From Herpetosiphon aurantiacus DSM 785 (GTDB lineage Bacteria > Chloroflexota > Chloroflexia > Chloroflexales > Herpetosiphonaceae): a stretch of DNA of 64,000 nucleotides. The notes under the pieces were generated by a model, which saw only the letters and a list, made by a program, of their open reading frames with translations, ran no database searches and was not told the DNA's origin. The position numbers and the translations under genes were made by a program. Positions 25,890 through 33,528 of this stretch are shown here, piece after piece (the stretch's first letter is position 1; each line of letters starts with the position of its first letter). The stretch covers positions 6,277,199 to 6,341,198 of the forward strand of contig CP000875.1 of assembly GCA_000018565.1 (NCBI GenBank), given 5' to 3'.

Positions 25890-25992
25890 GGTTGGGGTCA
25901 GGGGCTAAGGATCAGTATCCAGTCCTTCGTGTCCTTCGTGGTTCCCTGATCCCTCTCCTTGGTGTCCTTCGTGTCCTTCGTGTCCTTCGTGG
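25890..25992. repeat. 9-bp tandem repeats (TCCTTCGTG) with GATCAGG-type flank
   Basis: Two copies of TCCTTCGTG lie in 25923-25941 and four (one with a mismatch) in 25956-25992, separated by CCCTGATCCCT. The 5' flank (GGGGTCAGGGGCTAAGGATCAG) is related to the hairpin at 359-425. In the plus frame the repeat reads VLRVLRG and falsely lengthens the following gene. Degenerate copies occur at 19690-19735. Confidence 0.75.
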
Positions 25993-26053
25993 ATCGAAAC
26001 CCAACCCAGCAAAATCGTGGATAATAGGCCTAAATCTGGTTGGGGAGGCACAT

Positions 26054-27448
26054 GTGGCACGGATTTGGCGTTGGCTTGGGGCTAGCTTAATCATCATTAT
26101 TGGGTTGATATGGCTTATTCGGCAGCCACCAAGTTTGGCGCGGCAAGCGGCTCAAGCTCGTTTAGCTGGCAACTGGCATCAAGCAACTCGCTTATATCAA
26201 CAATTAAACCAAACCCAGCCAAGTGTGCCCAATCAATTAGCCTTGACTGAGTTGTATTTGACTCGCGGCGAGTGGCAAGCAGCTGATTATCAATTAATCG
26301 AGGTGTTTCGCCAACCTCTGAATGTTGAACAACACCAACAAGCTTGGCAATTCTATGGCTGGGCTGGCTTGCAACGTGGCGATCAAGCTGCGGTTCAAGC
26401 AACAATTCGTACTTTAGAATCTGATCCATGGAGCCACTTGCTACAAGCCGAATTGGCGTTCCGCGTGGGCGATTTGATTAGTGCGACCAATCAATTAAAT
26501 CAAGTTCAAGCCTTGCCCCAGCCTTGGCAGAATTGGGCTTGGCTGCGGAGCGCTGAGCTGGCATTGCCCACTGATCCGAGCCTTGCACAACAGGTTTTAG
26601 CCCAAATTCAACCGCAAACCAGCGGCCCGCGCTTGGCCAATCCATGGCAGTTGCAACAACGAATTCGGCGGATGCAGCAACTTGTGCCACAAGATCCAAC
26701 TCAACGTATGCTTGGCGTGGCCAGTTTATGGAGTGAACAGGGTTTGTGGCAAGCCGCCGATCTACTGCTTAGCCAAATTCCTGCCAGCGATCAAATGGCG
26801 AGTTTTGCCGCTAACCAACGCGCCTTGTTGTATTGGAGTGCTGGTGATAATGTCACGGCGTTGGCGTTGATCGCCACGGCTCAAGAGCAATGGCCAAATG
26901 TTGCGACCCTGCCACGCACCCAAGCCAAAATTGCCGCTAGCAGTCAACAGCTCGATTTGGCCCTGGCTGCATTGCAACAAGCAGTTAATTTGGAGCCAGC
27001 CAGTAGCGAAAATTATTTAGTTGCGGCAACGATTAGCCTAAGCCAAGGCGATTTTAATGGCACTACCGCCGCCTACAATCAAGCGATTGCGACTGGGCCG
27101 TTGAGTGGCAGTTTGGCTTTAGAGGCTGCCAATTTTTATATCAATACGCCGTTGCGCCGCTGTAGCAGTGGCTTGGAGTATGCTCGTCAAGCGCTGAATA
27201 CACCAGTTGACGCGTTGGCACGGCGGGTTGTAGCCAATACTGCGTTGCAATGCTCGTTGGCGGCTGAAGCTGAACACATGATCTCGCCGCTCTATCAAAC
27301 CAGCCCTGATGATCCGCAATTGGCCTATTTATATGCTGTTGCTCGTTGGCAACAAGCCAAGCCCGATGGCCAAATGTTGCTCAAACAAGCTGCCAATCAG
27401 GCAATTCAAACCCCATGGCTTCAGCAAATTGAACAGTATTTGAACTGA
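26054..27448 (+). CDS. Membrane-anchored TPR-repeat protein
   Basis: A 464-residue protein. The start is GTG at 26054, five bases after GGGGAGG; the open frame reaches back to 25892, but those 54 codons are just translated repeat DNA. Residues 8-25 form one membrane helix (LGASLIIIIGLIWLI), so the rest is probably outside. The remaining sequence is helical tandem repeats rich in Gln, Ala, Leu and Trp (for example NWHQATRLYQQLNQTQPSVPNQLALTELY cut into helix pairs), fitting TPR units of about 34 residues. TPR proteins act as scaffolds; no partner is visible. It is followed 45 bases on by the deaD promoter. Confidence 0.75.
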   Translation: MARIWRWLGASLIIIIGLIWLIRQPPSLARQAAQARLAGNWHQATRLYQQLNQTQPSVPNQLALTELYLTRGEWQAADYQLIEVFRQPLNVEQHQQAWQFYGWAGLQRGDQAAVQATIRTLESDPWSHLLQAELAFRVGDLISATNQLNQVQALPQPWQNWAWLRSAELALPTDPSLAQQVLAQIQPQTSGPRLANPWQLQQRIRRMQQLVPQDPTQRMLGVASLWSEQGLWQAADLLLSQIPASDQMASFAANQRALLYWSAGDNVTALALIATAQEQWPNVATLPRTQAKIAASSQQLDLALAALQQAVNLEPASSENYLVAATISLSQGDFNGTTAAYNQAIATGPLSGSLALEAANFYINTPLRRCSSGLEYARQALNTPVDALARRVVANTALQCSLAAEAEHMISPLYQTSPDDPQLAYLYAVARWQQAKPDGQMLLKQAANQAIQTPWLQQIEQYLN

Positions 27449-27490
27449 GCCAGCGCAATCAAAAATTAAGAAGATGCACCTATCTGCGTT

Positions 27491-27519
27491 TTGGCATAAT
27501 CAAAAAATCATGCTATAAT
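27491..27519 (+). promoter_or_regulatory. Strong promoter of the deaD leader
   Basis: -35 TTGGCA (27491-27496), 17-base spacer, -10 TATAAT (27514-27519) preceded by TGC. Nearly consensus. Transcription should start near 27526, about 20 nt before a hairpin with a T-run and 166 nt before the helicase ATG. Confidence 0.85.
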
Positions 27520-27544
27520 CGGATCTAACGCTAAGCAGAGAACG

Positions 27545-27576
27545 AAAACGCGGGCGGTGTAGCCCCCGCGTTTTTT
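27545..27576 (+). terminator. Leader terminator/attenuator upstream of deaD
   Basis: AAAACGCGGG (27545-27554) pairs with CCCGCGTTTT (27565-27574), and six Ts follow directly (27571-27576). It lies between the strong promoter at 27491-27519 and deaD. The remaining leader can form CCGCA/TGCGG (27623-27635) and GGTAACAG/CTGTTAACC (27639-27662). It could end a short RNA of about 50 nt, control read-through into deaD, or both; it also ends the upstream TPR transcript. Confidence 0.8.
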
Positions 27577-27691
27577 GTGTCGTGCGCGTCGCTTGCTTGC
27601 CATTCGGGGGGTTAGGGCGACTCCGCACGCTGCGGGACGGTAACAGCAACGGGCTGTTAACCCTACATTCACCGAAAGGATACTCGTTTTA

Positions 27692-29446
27692 ATGACTACG
27701 TTTACGGAACTTGGGCTAGGCGAAGCGACGTTGCGGGCAATTACTGAACTTGGCTATGAAGAACCAACTCCAATCCAAGCCCAAAGTATTGGTTTGATGC
27801 TTAGTGGCAATGATATTATTGCCCAAGCTCAAACAGGTACCGGCAAAACCGCTGCTTTTTCGTTGCCAACGATCGAACGGATTGATCCCAAAGCCATGGG
27901 TGTGCAAGCCTTGATCTTGACCCCAACGCGCGAATTAGCCGTCCAAGTCTCGGATGCTATTTCAGCGTATGGCAAATATTTGAATATTCGCGCCTTGCCA
28001 GTCTATGGTGGTCAACCAATTGATCGCCAACTTCGCGCTTTGAAGCGTGGGGTCAATATTGTCATCGGCACACCTGGCCGTTTGATGGACCACATGGAAC
28101 GTGGCACGCTTGATCTTTCGACCGTGCGCACTGTGGTGCTCGACGAAGCCGACGAAATGCTCAACATGGGCTTTGTTGATGATATTGAATATATTTTGGA
28201 ACGCGCTCCCAAAGATCGCCAAACCGCTTTATATTCAGCCACCATGCCCGATGAAATTGCGCGTTTGGCTCGCAAATACTTGCGCTCACCCCAAATGGTG
28301 ACGATCGAACGCGAACAATTGACTGTACCGCAAATTCGCCAAGTCTATTATGAAATTGGCGCACGCGATAAATTTGAAGTGCTCACGCGGATTCTTGACC
28401 TTGAAATGCCAACCTCGGCGATTATTTTCTGCCGAACCAAGGCCATGGTCGATGAGCTTGGTGAAAAATTGTTGGCTCGTGGTTATGGCGCTGAATTGCT
28501 GCACGGCGATTTAAGCCAAGCTATGCGCGACCGCGTGATGAAGCGCTTCCGCGAAGAACAAGTGGAAATTTTGGTCGCAACCGACGTTGCTGCCCGTGGT
28601 TTGGATATTGAACATGTCAGCCACGTGATCAACTATGATATTCCGCTTGATCCAGAAGCCTATGTTCACCGGATTGGCCGAACTGGCCGAGCTGGCCGTT
28701 CAGGTGTTGCTGTAACCTTGGTAACGCCACGCGAACGCCGCCAACTGCGCACGATCGAACGTATGACTGGTGCTCCAATTCAACGCTTACGCTTGCCAAC
28801 GATTGCCGATGTGGTTGCCCGCCGCCGCGAAGCATTCAAAGATAACTTGCGTGAATTGATCGAGCAACACAACGAACAGGGTGGTTTGGAGCAATATTTG
28901 GTCTTGGCTGAAGAATTGGCCGAACAATATTCACCAACCGATTTGGCCGCTGCTGCCTTCAAGATGATGCTTGGTGAGCCAGATTTGACCGCCGAAGATC
29001 CTTTAGAAATGGTTGAAGACGAAGCCACCTTCGATGCTCGCCGTGGTGATCGCCGCGATAGCCGCGATAATGGTCGCCGTGGCGATCGCCGCGACAATGG
29101 TCGCGCTGGTGAGCGACCTGGTGAGCGCGGTGGCGATCGGGCTGCCCGTGGGCCTCGTAGCGGTGGCGATCGCAACAACGGTGGCCGCTCGTTCCGCGAA
29201 GAAGGCATGACCCGCTTGTTTGTAGACATTGGCCGCGAACAGGGTGTGCGCCCAGCTGATATTGTTGGCGCAATTGCCAACGAATCAGGCTTGCCAGGCC
29301 GTGCAATCGGCGCAATCGACATTTTCGATAACTTCACCTTTGTTGATGTGCCAGATGAGGCTGCGAACCGCGTGTTGGCTGCCCTTGGTCGGACCCAAAT
29401 TCGCGGTGTGAAAATCACCCCAACCTTGGCCCGCCCACGTCGCTAA
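27692..29446 (+). CDS. deaD: DEAD-box RNA helicase with DbpA-type RNA-binding domain
   Basis: A 584-residue ATP-dependent RNA helicase of the CsdA/DeaD group (ribosome assembly, cold adaptation, mRNA turnover). It has Q motif YEEPTPIQAQ, Walker A AQTGTGKT (46-53), DEAD in VLDEADEMLNMG, SAT (YSATMP), and HRIGRTGRAGRSG (motif VI). After ~430 there is an Arg/Gly/Asp-rich linker (RRGDRRDSRDNGRRGDRRD), then a C-terminal DbpA-like RNA-binding domain from ~505 (MTRLFVDIGREQGVRPADIV). AAAGGA is 11 bases from the ATG. Expression is probably set by the leader terminator upstream. A clean terminator follows. Confidence 0.93.
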   Translation: MTTFTELGLGEATLRAITELGYEEPTPIQAQSIGLMLSGNDIIAQAQTGTGKTAAFSLPTIERIDPKAMGVQALILTPTRELAVQVSDAISAYGKYLNIRALPVYGGQPIDRQLRALKRGVNIVIGTPGRLMDHMERGTLDLSTVRTVVLDEADEMLNMGFVDDIEYILERAPKDRQTALYSATMPDEIARLARKYLRSPQMVTIEREQLTVPQIRQVYYEIGARDKFEVLTRILDLEMPTSAIIFCRTKAMVDELGEKLLARGYGAELLHGDLSQAMRDRVMKRFREEQVEILVATDVAARGLDIEHVSHVINYDIPLDPEAYVHRIGRTGRAGRSGVAVTLVTPRERRQLRTIERMTGAPIQRLRLPTIADVVARRREAFKDNLRELIEQHNEQGGLEQYLVLAEELAEQYSPTDLAAAAFKMMLGEPDLTAEDPLEMVEDEATFDARRGDRRDSRDNGRRGDRRDNGRAGERPGERGGDRAARGPRSGGDRNNGGRSFREEGMTRLFVDIGREQGVRPADIVGAIANESGLPGRAIGAIDIFDNFTFVDVPDEAANRVLAALGRTQIRGVKITPTLARPRR

Positions 29447-29469
29447 ACTCATTTATTCGTCCAGTGCTT

Positions 29470-29502
29470 CGGCTCCTTGGTTGCTGCCAAGGAGCCGTTT
29501 TT
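29470..29502 (+). terminator. Terminator after deaD
   Basis: Perfect 11-bp arms CGGCTCCTTGG (29470-29480) and CCAAGGAGCCG (29487-29497), loop TTGCTG, then TTTTT. Confidence 0.9.
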
Positions 29503-29544
29503 GATTAACGTATAATTGCGCCAATCATCTTAGTGAGGTTGGCG

Positions 29545-30435
29545 ATGCAACTCGATTTGCTTGAACGTTTGCAGCAATGGCATAACCCAGTGCTTGATCG
29601 GCTGTTTTTGTGGATTACCAATATTGGCGGCGAGGATTTTTACCTGCTGCTTGGGCCGTTGATTTTTTGGTGTGTTGGAATCAACTTAGGCGTGCGATTG
29701 CTGGTGATGTTACTTGGCTCGTTCTATACCAATGCTTGGCTGAAAGATTGGTTTGATACTGCTCGACCTGCGGCGGAATATCCTGAGCGTTTTGTGTTGA
29801 GCGAAGGCGCTAAAGCCACTGCGCTCGAAGATGATGGCTCGTGGAGTCCTTCGTTTCCCAGCGGTCATGCCCAACATACCTTGGTTTTTTGGGCGTTTGT
29901 TGGCTTGTGGCTGCGCCAGCGCTGGGCTTGGGCTATTGCTGGCATTATGATTTTGCTCGTCAGCTTTTCGCGACTCTATTTGGGTGTGCATTGGCCGATT
30001 GATCTGCTTGGTGGTTGGTTTTTTGGCAGTTTAATTGTGGTCGCCAGCATCTATCTCACGCCAATTATCAGCAATTTGCCAAGCAAACAGCAAGAACGCT
30101 TAGCCTTAGCAGTGGCCGCGATCAGCTTAATTGGCTTATTGGTCGATCCTGGTGCTGATCGAGTTAAGATGCTGGGCTTTTTAGCTGGTTCGTTGGGCAC
30201 GTTGGGTTTGCAACAACGCTACGCGCAATTTCAAGTGCAAACAGTGTGGTGGCGGCAATTAATCAAAATCGTGCTGGGCATTAGCATTGTATTTGTGTTG
30301 CGGGCGCTGCTCAAAAGTATTTTGCCCGAAACGCTGATTGCTGATGGTATCCGTTATTTGATCATTGGCGTGTGGACGACCTTTGGTGCACCATTGCTAT
30401 TTCGTTTGACGATTGCTAAACCTGCGGCAAATTGA
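29545..30435 (+). CDS. PAP2-superfamily membrane phosphatase
   Basis: A 296-residue integral membrane phosphatase. The three PAP2 motifs are in order: KDWFDTARP (K-x6-R-P form), PSFPSGHA, and SRLYLGVHWPID, whose His and Asp complete the active site. The catalytic loops face one side of the membrane; six or more hydrophobic helices are visible, including three extra ones after the catalytic part. Likely substrates are lipid phosphates (phosphatidic acid, undecaprenyl pyrophosphate), but the extended C-terminus does not point to one. The start at 29545 follows GTGAGG; the earlier in-frame GTG is the SD itself. Its last 20 bases overlap the converging histidine-kinase gene. Confidence 0.85.
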   Translation: MQLDLLERLQQWHNPVLDRLFLWITNIGGEDFYLLLGPLIFWCVGINLGVRLLVMLLGSFYTNAWLKDWFDTARPAAEYPERFVLSEGAKATALEDDGSWSPSFPSGHAQHTLVFWAFVGLWLRQRWAWAIAGIMILLVSFSRLYLGVHWPIDLLGGWFFGSLIVVASIYLTPIISNLPSKQQERLALAVAAISLIGLLVDPGADRVKMLGFLAGSLGTLGLQQRYAQFQVQTVWWRQLIKIVLGISIVFVLRALLKSILPETLIADGIRYLIIGVWTTFGAPLLFRLTIAKPAAN

Positions 30436-31711
30436 GCCTAATTTGTGCACCGCCTTCTGGCCGATTGCTAAACTGGGCAGTGCCACCATGCAAGAGTGCC
30501 ACATGGCGAATCAAGGGCATACCTAAGCCGCTGCCACCCATTTTGGTCGTCCAGCCCAAGGCTTGGTTCAACGATTGAGCCTGATTTAAATGATCAAGCA
30601 AATCGGCAGGAAAGCCCTTGCCCGTGTCGTAGATCTCAATCTGCGTCGATTGAGGCGTTTGTTCAACCTGAATGAAGATTTGGCCTTCGCCAGGGTGGCG
30701 TAACAGCGCCTCGATCGCGTTTTGCAAAATCGTATGAATCGCCAAGCGCAAAAAAAGTGCATCGCCAACCACAATACAATCAGCCGGGCAATCGATCTGA
30801 ATCGTCGAATTAAGGCCATGGCGCTGCATTTCGGTTTGGCATTCAGCTTGTTCAGTTTGCAGCAGTGGCAATAATTGGATGGGAATGCGTTGTTGAGGCA
30901 GCAATTGGCCTTCGCGGGTCAGCACCAGCAATTCGGTGGTGAGTTGGCGAATTGAATCGGCGGTGGTTTGCAATACACGCACCAACTCCTGCGGATGAAT
31001 CGCATCGTGGTCGATCACTGATTGTTTGGCAAGATGTTGATTGAGCATTGGCAACAGCACATCAAGGCTATTACTGTAGGAGCGCAATTCGTGCTGGAAG
31101 AAGCGCATAAATTGGCGGACTTGCTGCTCTTTGCTCAGTTGAGCTTCAGTTTTGATCCGTGCTTTGGCAAATTGCACCGCCTGCGACGTGACCCCCCAGA
31201 GCATCAAAAACTCTAAAATGTTGAATGCGATGATAGCTGGCGTAAAAACGCGCCAACCACCAGCATGAATCGAAGCAACAATCGTGACTGAGAGCGGGTA
31301 AAAGGCAATTGGCCACCACCGCCGACTAGCCAACATTGCCATCAAAATTGGCAACATCGTCAAGACAACCACCGCCGCATCCGAGGGAATCGTCGCCAGC
31401 ACATAAAAACAGGCGATCGTGAGCACAGCAACCACAATCCAGCGTGGCCAAAGTGCATTAGGTTGGCGGAACATCCACCATGCTAAGCCGCCCAAACACA
31501 ATGTAACCCCAAAATCGAGCAAAATAACGGCGGTTGGCACATCACCATAATCTAAATTGACTGCGCCCATAATCCCAATTAATGCCGTAAACAAGGCCAA
31601 AATCGCCGTGAGCGTTGCAAATGGATCAGCGCCATGGACAATATCCTGCCACCATTGCTTGATCCAGCGCCAAGCACGCACTTTCCATGGGACGATTGGT
31701 TGCTCTGGCAT
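30416..31711 (-). CDS. Membrane sensor histidine kinase
   Basis: A 431-residue histidine kinase (453 if translation begins at GTG 31777; neither start has a good SD, and the ATG is preferred). Six hydrophobic helices occupy about residues 30-175. An H-box follows, with H ~207 in FFQHELRSYSNSL. The ATPase domain has the N-box (ILQNAIEAL, N ~331), G1 (YDTGKGFP) and G2 (GGSGLGMPL). The membrane part has no large external domain, so it may sense membrane state or an internal cue. No response regulator is adjacent, so it is an orphan. It overlaps the PAP2 gene tail to tail by 20 bases; whether they share regulation is unknown. Confidence 0.88.
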   Translation of the reverse strand: MPEQPIVPWKVRAWRWIKQWWQDIVHGADPFATLTAILALFTALIGIMGAVNLDYGDVPTAVILLDFGVTLCLGGLAWWMFRQPNALWPRWIVVAVLTIACFYVLATIPSDAAVVVLTMLPILMAMLASRRWWPIAFYPLSVTIVASIHAGGWRVFTPAIIAFNILEFLMLWGVTSQAVQFAKARIKTEAQLSKEQQVRQFMRFFQHELRSYSNSLDVLLPMLNQHLAKQSVIDHDAIHPQELVRVLQTTADSIRQLTTELLVLTREGQLLPQQRIPIQLLPLLQTEQAECQTEMQRHGLNSTIQIDCPADCIVVGDALFLRLAIHTILQNAIEALLRHPGEGQIFIQVEQTPQSTQIEIYDTGKGFPADLLDHLNQAQSLNQALGWTTKMGGSGLGMPLIRHVALLHGGTAQFSNRPEGGAQIRLNLPQV

Positions 31712-32090
31712 AGGCTTGCTTTCTTGAAATGGGCTTGAGTGGTTGCTAAGGGTTTGGTCAACGTGGCTTTCTAACACTTTTTAAGGGTTCATTTAGCCTA
31801 ATTCGATCTAGTTCTCGTTGCAAGTCAGGTAAAGCTGGTTGGATATAGGCCATGCCTAGCACTTAGTCCTATCCACAATAAGCCCTTAAGAACTGTTGTG
31901 ATATATAAATAGATCATGATTTAATAGCACTATTCCCACCAACTGTTATCAATTGTTACCGTCATTTTGTTCACCAATTGTCTGCTGGCTTATTAAAATG
32001 ATTGAAATAAGGAGCCTACTCTATCCCAAGTTTACGAGAGAATAATTCGCGTGTGCCGCCATGTTCTGCAAATCATCCTAGCATTACCAT
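31712..32090. other. Intergenic region between the histidine kinase and the sigma-like gene
   Basis: About 380 bases, AT-rich, between divergently transcribed genes. No gene, repeat or strong hairpin was recognised. AT-rich patches near 31900-31930 could hold the kinase promoter, but no convincing pair of boxes on the minus strand was found. Confidence 0.5.
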
Positions 32091-32119
32091 TTGTTATGCA
32101 GTGCAGCCGATTGTATTAA
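32091..32119 (+). promoter_or_regulatory. Promoter of the sigma-like gene
   Basis: -35 TTGTTA (32091-32096), 17-base spacer, -10 TATTAA (32114-32119). Transcription would start near 32126, 22 bases before the chosen ATG. Confidence 0.6.
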
Positions 32120-32147
32120 TTGAATTATGTTTAGAATGAGGCAGCAT

Positions 32148-32987
32148 ATGACTAAGCCCGACGACTTAACTGATATAGTAGCTGATTTGAATCAACAACA
32201 GTGCTGGAATTTAGATGGGGCGGGATGCCAGCTTCTTTGCCAGCGCAGTTGTGAAATCTTGCAACGCAACCCAATCCCCAACCCTGCCAAATTTGCTGAT
32301 GTGGTGGTTAATGTCTATCATGATTATGCCACGGTCGCCGCCGCCTGCGATCCACAACATCCTAGTCATGAACTGATTTGGGTCTCGATTATGGATGAGA
32401 TTTTGAGCTGGTATCGTTGCAAGCGCTTTTCGCTGGGCAATGGTTCGCAATTGTGTGAGCATTCACCAGATTTAGTGGCCTACGAAAATGTCAAACGTTC
32501 GCTGCCCCAATTTCGCTTTGAAGCCCGCTTGCGCAGCTATATTCACACGATCGCTGATCGGGCGATTATTCATTGGTGGCGAGCCAAGGATGCCAAAAAA
32601 CATGGTGGCAGTGGCGGACGCAGAATCCACGAAAGTAGCAATGTTTATACGCCCAAGCCCCAAGATCAAACCTATTACCTGAGCCAAAGCCATGGGCGTG
32701 ATCATCAACGTGAATTAGGCGACACGATTGCTTCGCCTGATCTTTCACCCGATGAGCATGTTGAGCGCTGTGAACTTCAACGGCACATGGCAGCTGAAGT
32801 TCACGCGATGGTCGATGATCCGCTGTATCCAATTGCCCAGCAATATTGGTATGCCTTGTTGTGCGAGGATAACAACATTACAGCTTTGGCGAAACAGCTC
32901 GGCTTGCAGGCCAATGATCTCTACAATTTGCGCGATCGGCTACGGCGGCGTTGTAAACCATTTTTGGTGCAATGGTTTTTGGTCTAA
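32148..32987 (+). CDS. Divergent sigma-70-family-like protein
   Basis: A 279-residue protein read as a diverged sigma factor. Residues ~120-160 (FRFEARLRSYIHTIADRAIIHWWRAKDAKKH) resemble region 2.2-2.4, with aromatic/basic residues for -10 melting. The last 50 residues (ITALAKQLGLQANDLYNLRDRLRRRC) resemble a region-4 helix-turn-helix. The N-terminal ~110 residues are Cys-containing (QQQCWNLDGAGCQLLCQRSC) and not typical of ECF factors; four Cys lie in about 20 residues. The ATG at 32148 is six bases after GAGG; an earlier ATG at 32127 lacks an SD. No anti-sigma factor is adjacent. It could instead be a sigma-like DNA-binding regulator. Confidence 0.6.
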   Translation: MTKPDDLTDIVADLNQQQCWNLDGAGCQLLCQRSCEILQRNPIPNPAKFADVVVNVYHDYATVAAACDPQHPSHELIWVSIMDEILSWYRCKRFSLGNGSQLCEHSPDLVAYENVKRSLPQFRFEARLRSYIHTIADRAIIHWWRAKDAKKHGGSGGRRIHESSNVYTPKPQDQTYYLSQSHGRDHQRELGDTIASPDLSPDEHVERCELQRHMAAEVHAMVDDPLYPIAQQYWYALLCEDNNITALAKQLGLQANDLYNLRDRLRRRCKPFLVQWFLV

Positions 32988-33424
32988 GTTTCGACCAACT
33001 GGGTTTTTAAACCAACCAGATTGCCTGCACTATCCTTGCCCACAATATAGGCATCGATGTTAATCTCGCCCACACGATAGACTTGGATATCGGTTAATTC
33101 GGCCTTGAGCACTTCGACCAACTGCTGAAATTGGCTAACCGTGGCTTTTTCAGCCTCGCCATGCCACTCTTGCACAGTTGTAGCATTGCCCAAGAATTGC
33201 TCAAGGCTAATGGTTTGGATGGGCTGGCCATTGGCGAGGGCTTCGGGGCTGAATGGAGTGGCAGCATCCCAAGCAAACGGCGTGAAGGGGGCATCGGTTT
33301 CGCTCATCATCAGCAAGCCATTGGCGGCGGCTGTAATTTTTTCTACGCTTGTTTCGGCCACAGAAACTCCTTGTTTACGTCGAATTGGGCTAATCCGCCC
33401 GCGACGTGGACGACGAAAGGGCAT
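32984..33424 (-). CDS. Nuclease A inhibitor (NuiA-like) family protein
   Basis: A 146-residue protein. Residues ~30-146 match the NuiA family of cyanobacterial nuclease-A inhibitors along their length: ANGLLMMSETDAPFTPFAW, LEQFLGNATTVQEW, AVV-like ATVSQFQQLVEVLKAELTDI, QVYRVGEINIDAYIVGK, and the terminal LKTQLVET. NuiA binds and blocks a secreted sugar-nonspecific DNA/RNA endonuclease. The start at 33424 is set by GGAG six bases upstream; two upstream in-frame candidates lack support. A ~25-residue Arg-rich N-terminal extension (MPFRRPRRGRISPIRRKQG) is unusual for the family. No cognate nuclease lies in the window. The stop codon overlaps that of the sigma-like gene. Confidence 0.8.
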   Translation of the reverse strand: MPFRRPRRGRISPIRRKQGVSVAETSVEKITAAANGLLMMSETDAPFTPFAWDAATPFSPEALANGQPIQTISLEQFLGNATTVQEWHGEAEKATVSQFQQLVEVLKAELTDIQVYRVGEINIDAYIVGKDSAGNLVGLKTQLVET

Positions 33425-33483
33425 ATACTGCTCCATCGACAATTGGCTGAATGGGGCTAGTATAGGGCATTTTTCGCACCAAC

Positions 33484-33514
33484 AAAAGCCCCCATCAAGC
33501 TACTGATGAGGGCT
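33484..33514 (-). terminator. clpB terminator
   Basis: AGCCCCCATCA (33487-33497) pairs with TGATGAGGGCT (33504-33514). On the minus strand it is followed by TTTTGTTGG. It begins 15 bases after the clpB stop. Confidence 0.75.
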
Positions 33515-33528
33515 GCGATTGCTAGCAC

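Noticed and set aside
25923-25992. CRISPR-like array
   Set aside because: The units are only 9 bp, tandem without spacers, and no cas gene is near.
25892-26053. N-terminal extension of the TPR protein
   Set aside because: It is repeat DNA read as protein; GTG 26054 has a strong SD and begins the membrane helix.
28780-29418. 212-codon minus-strand frame opposite deaD
   Set aside because: It is the complement of the helicase's Arg/Gly/Asp-rich linker, Ser/Arg/Pro-biased, with no SD.
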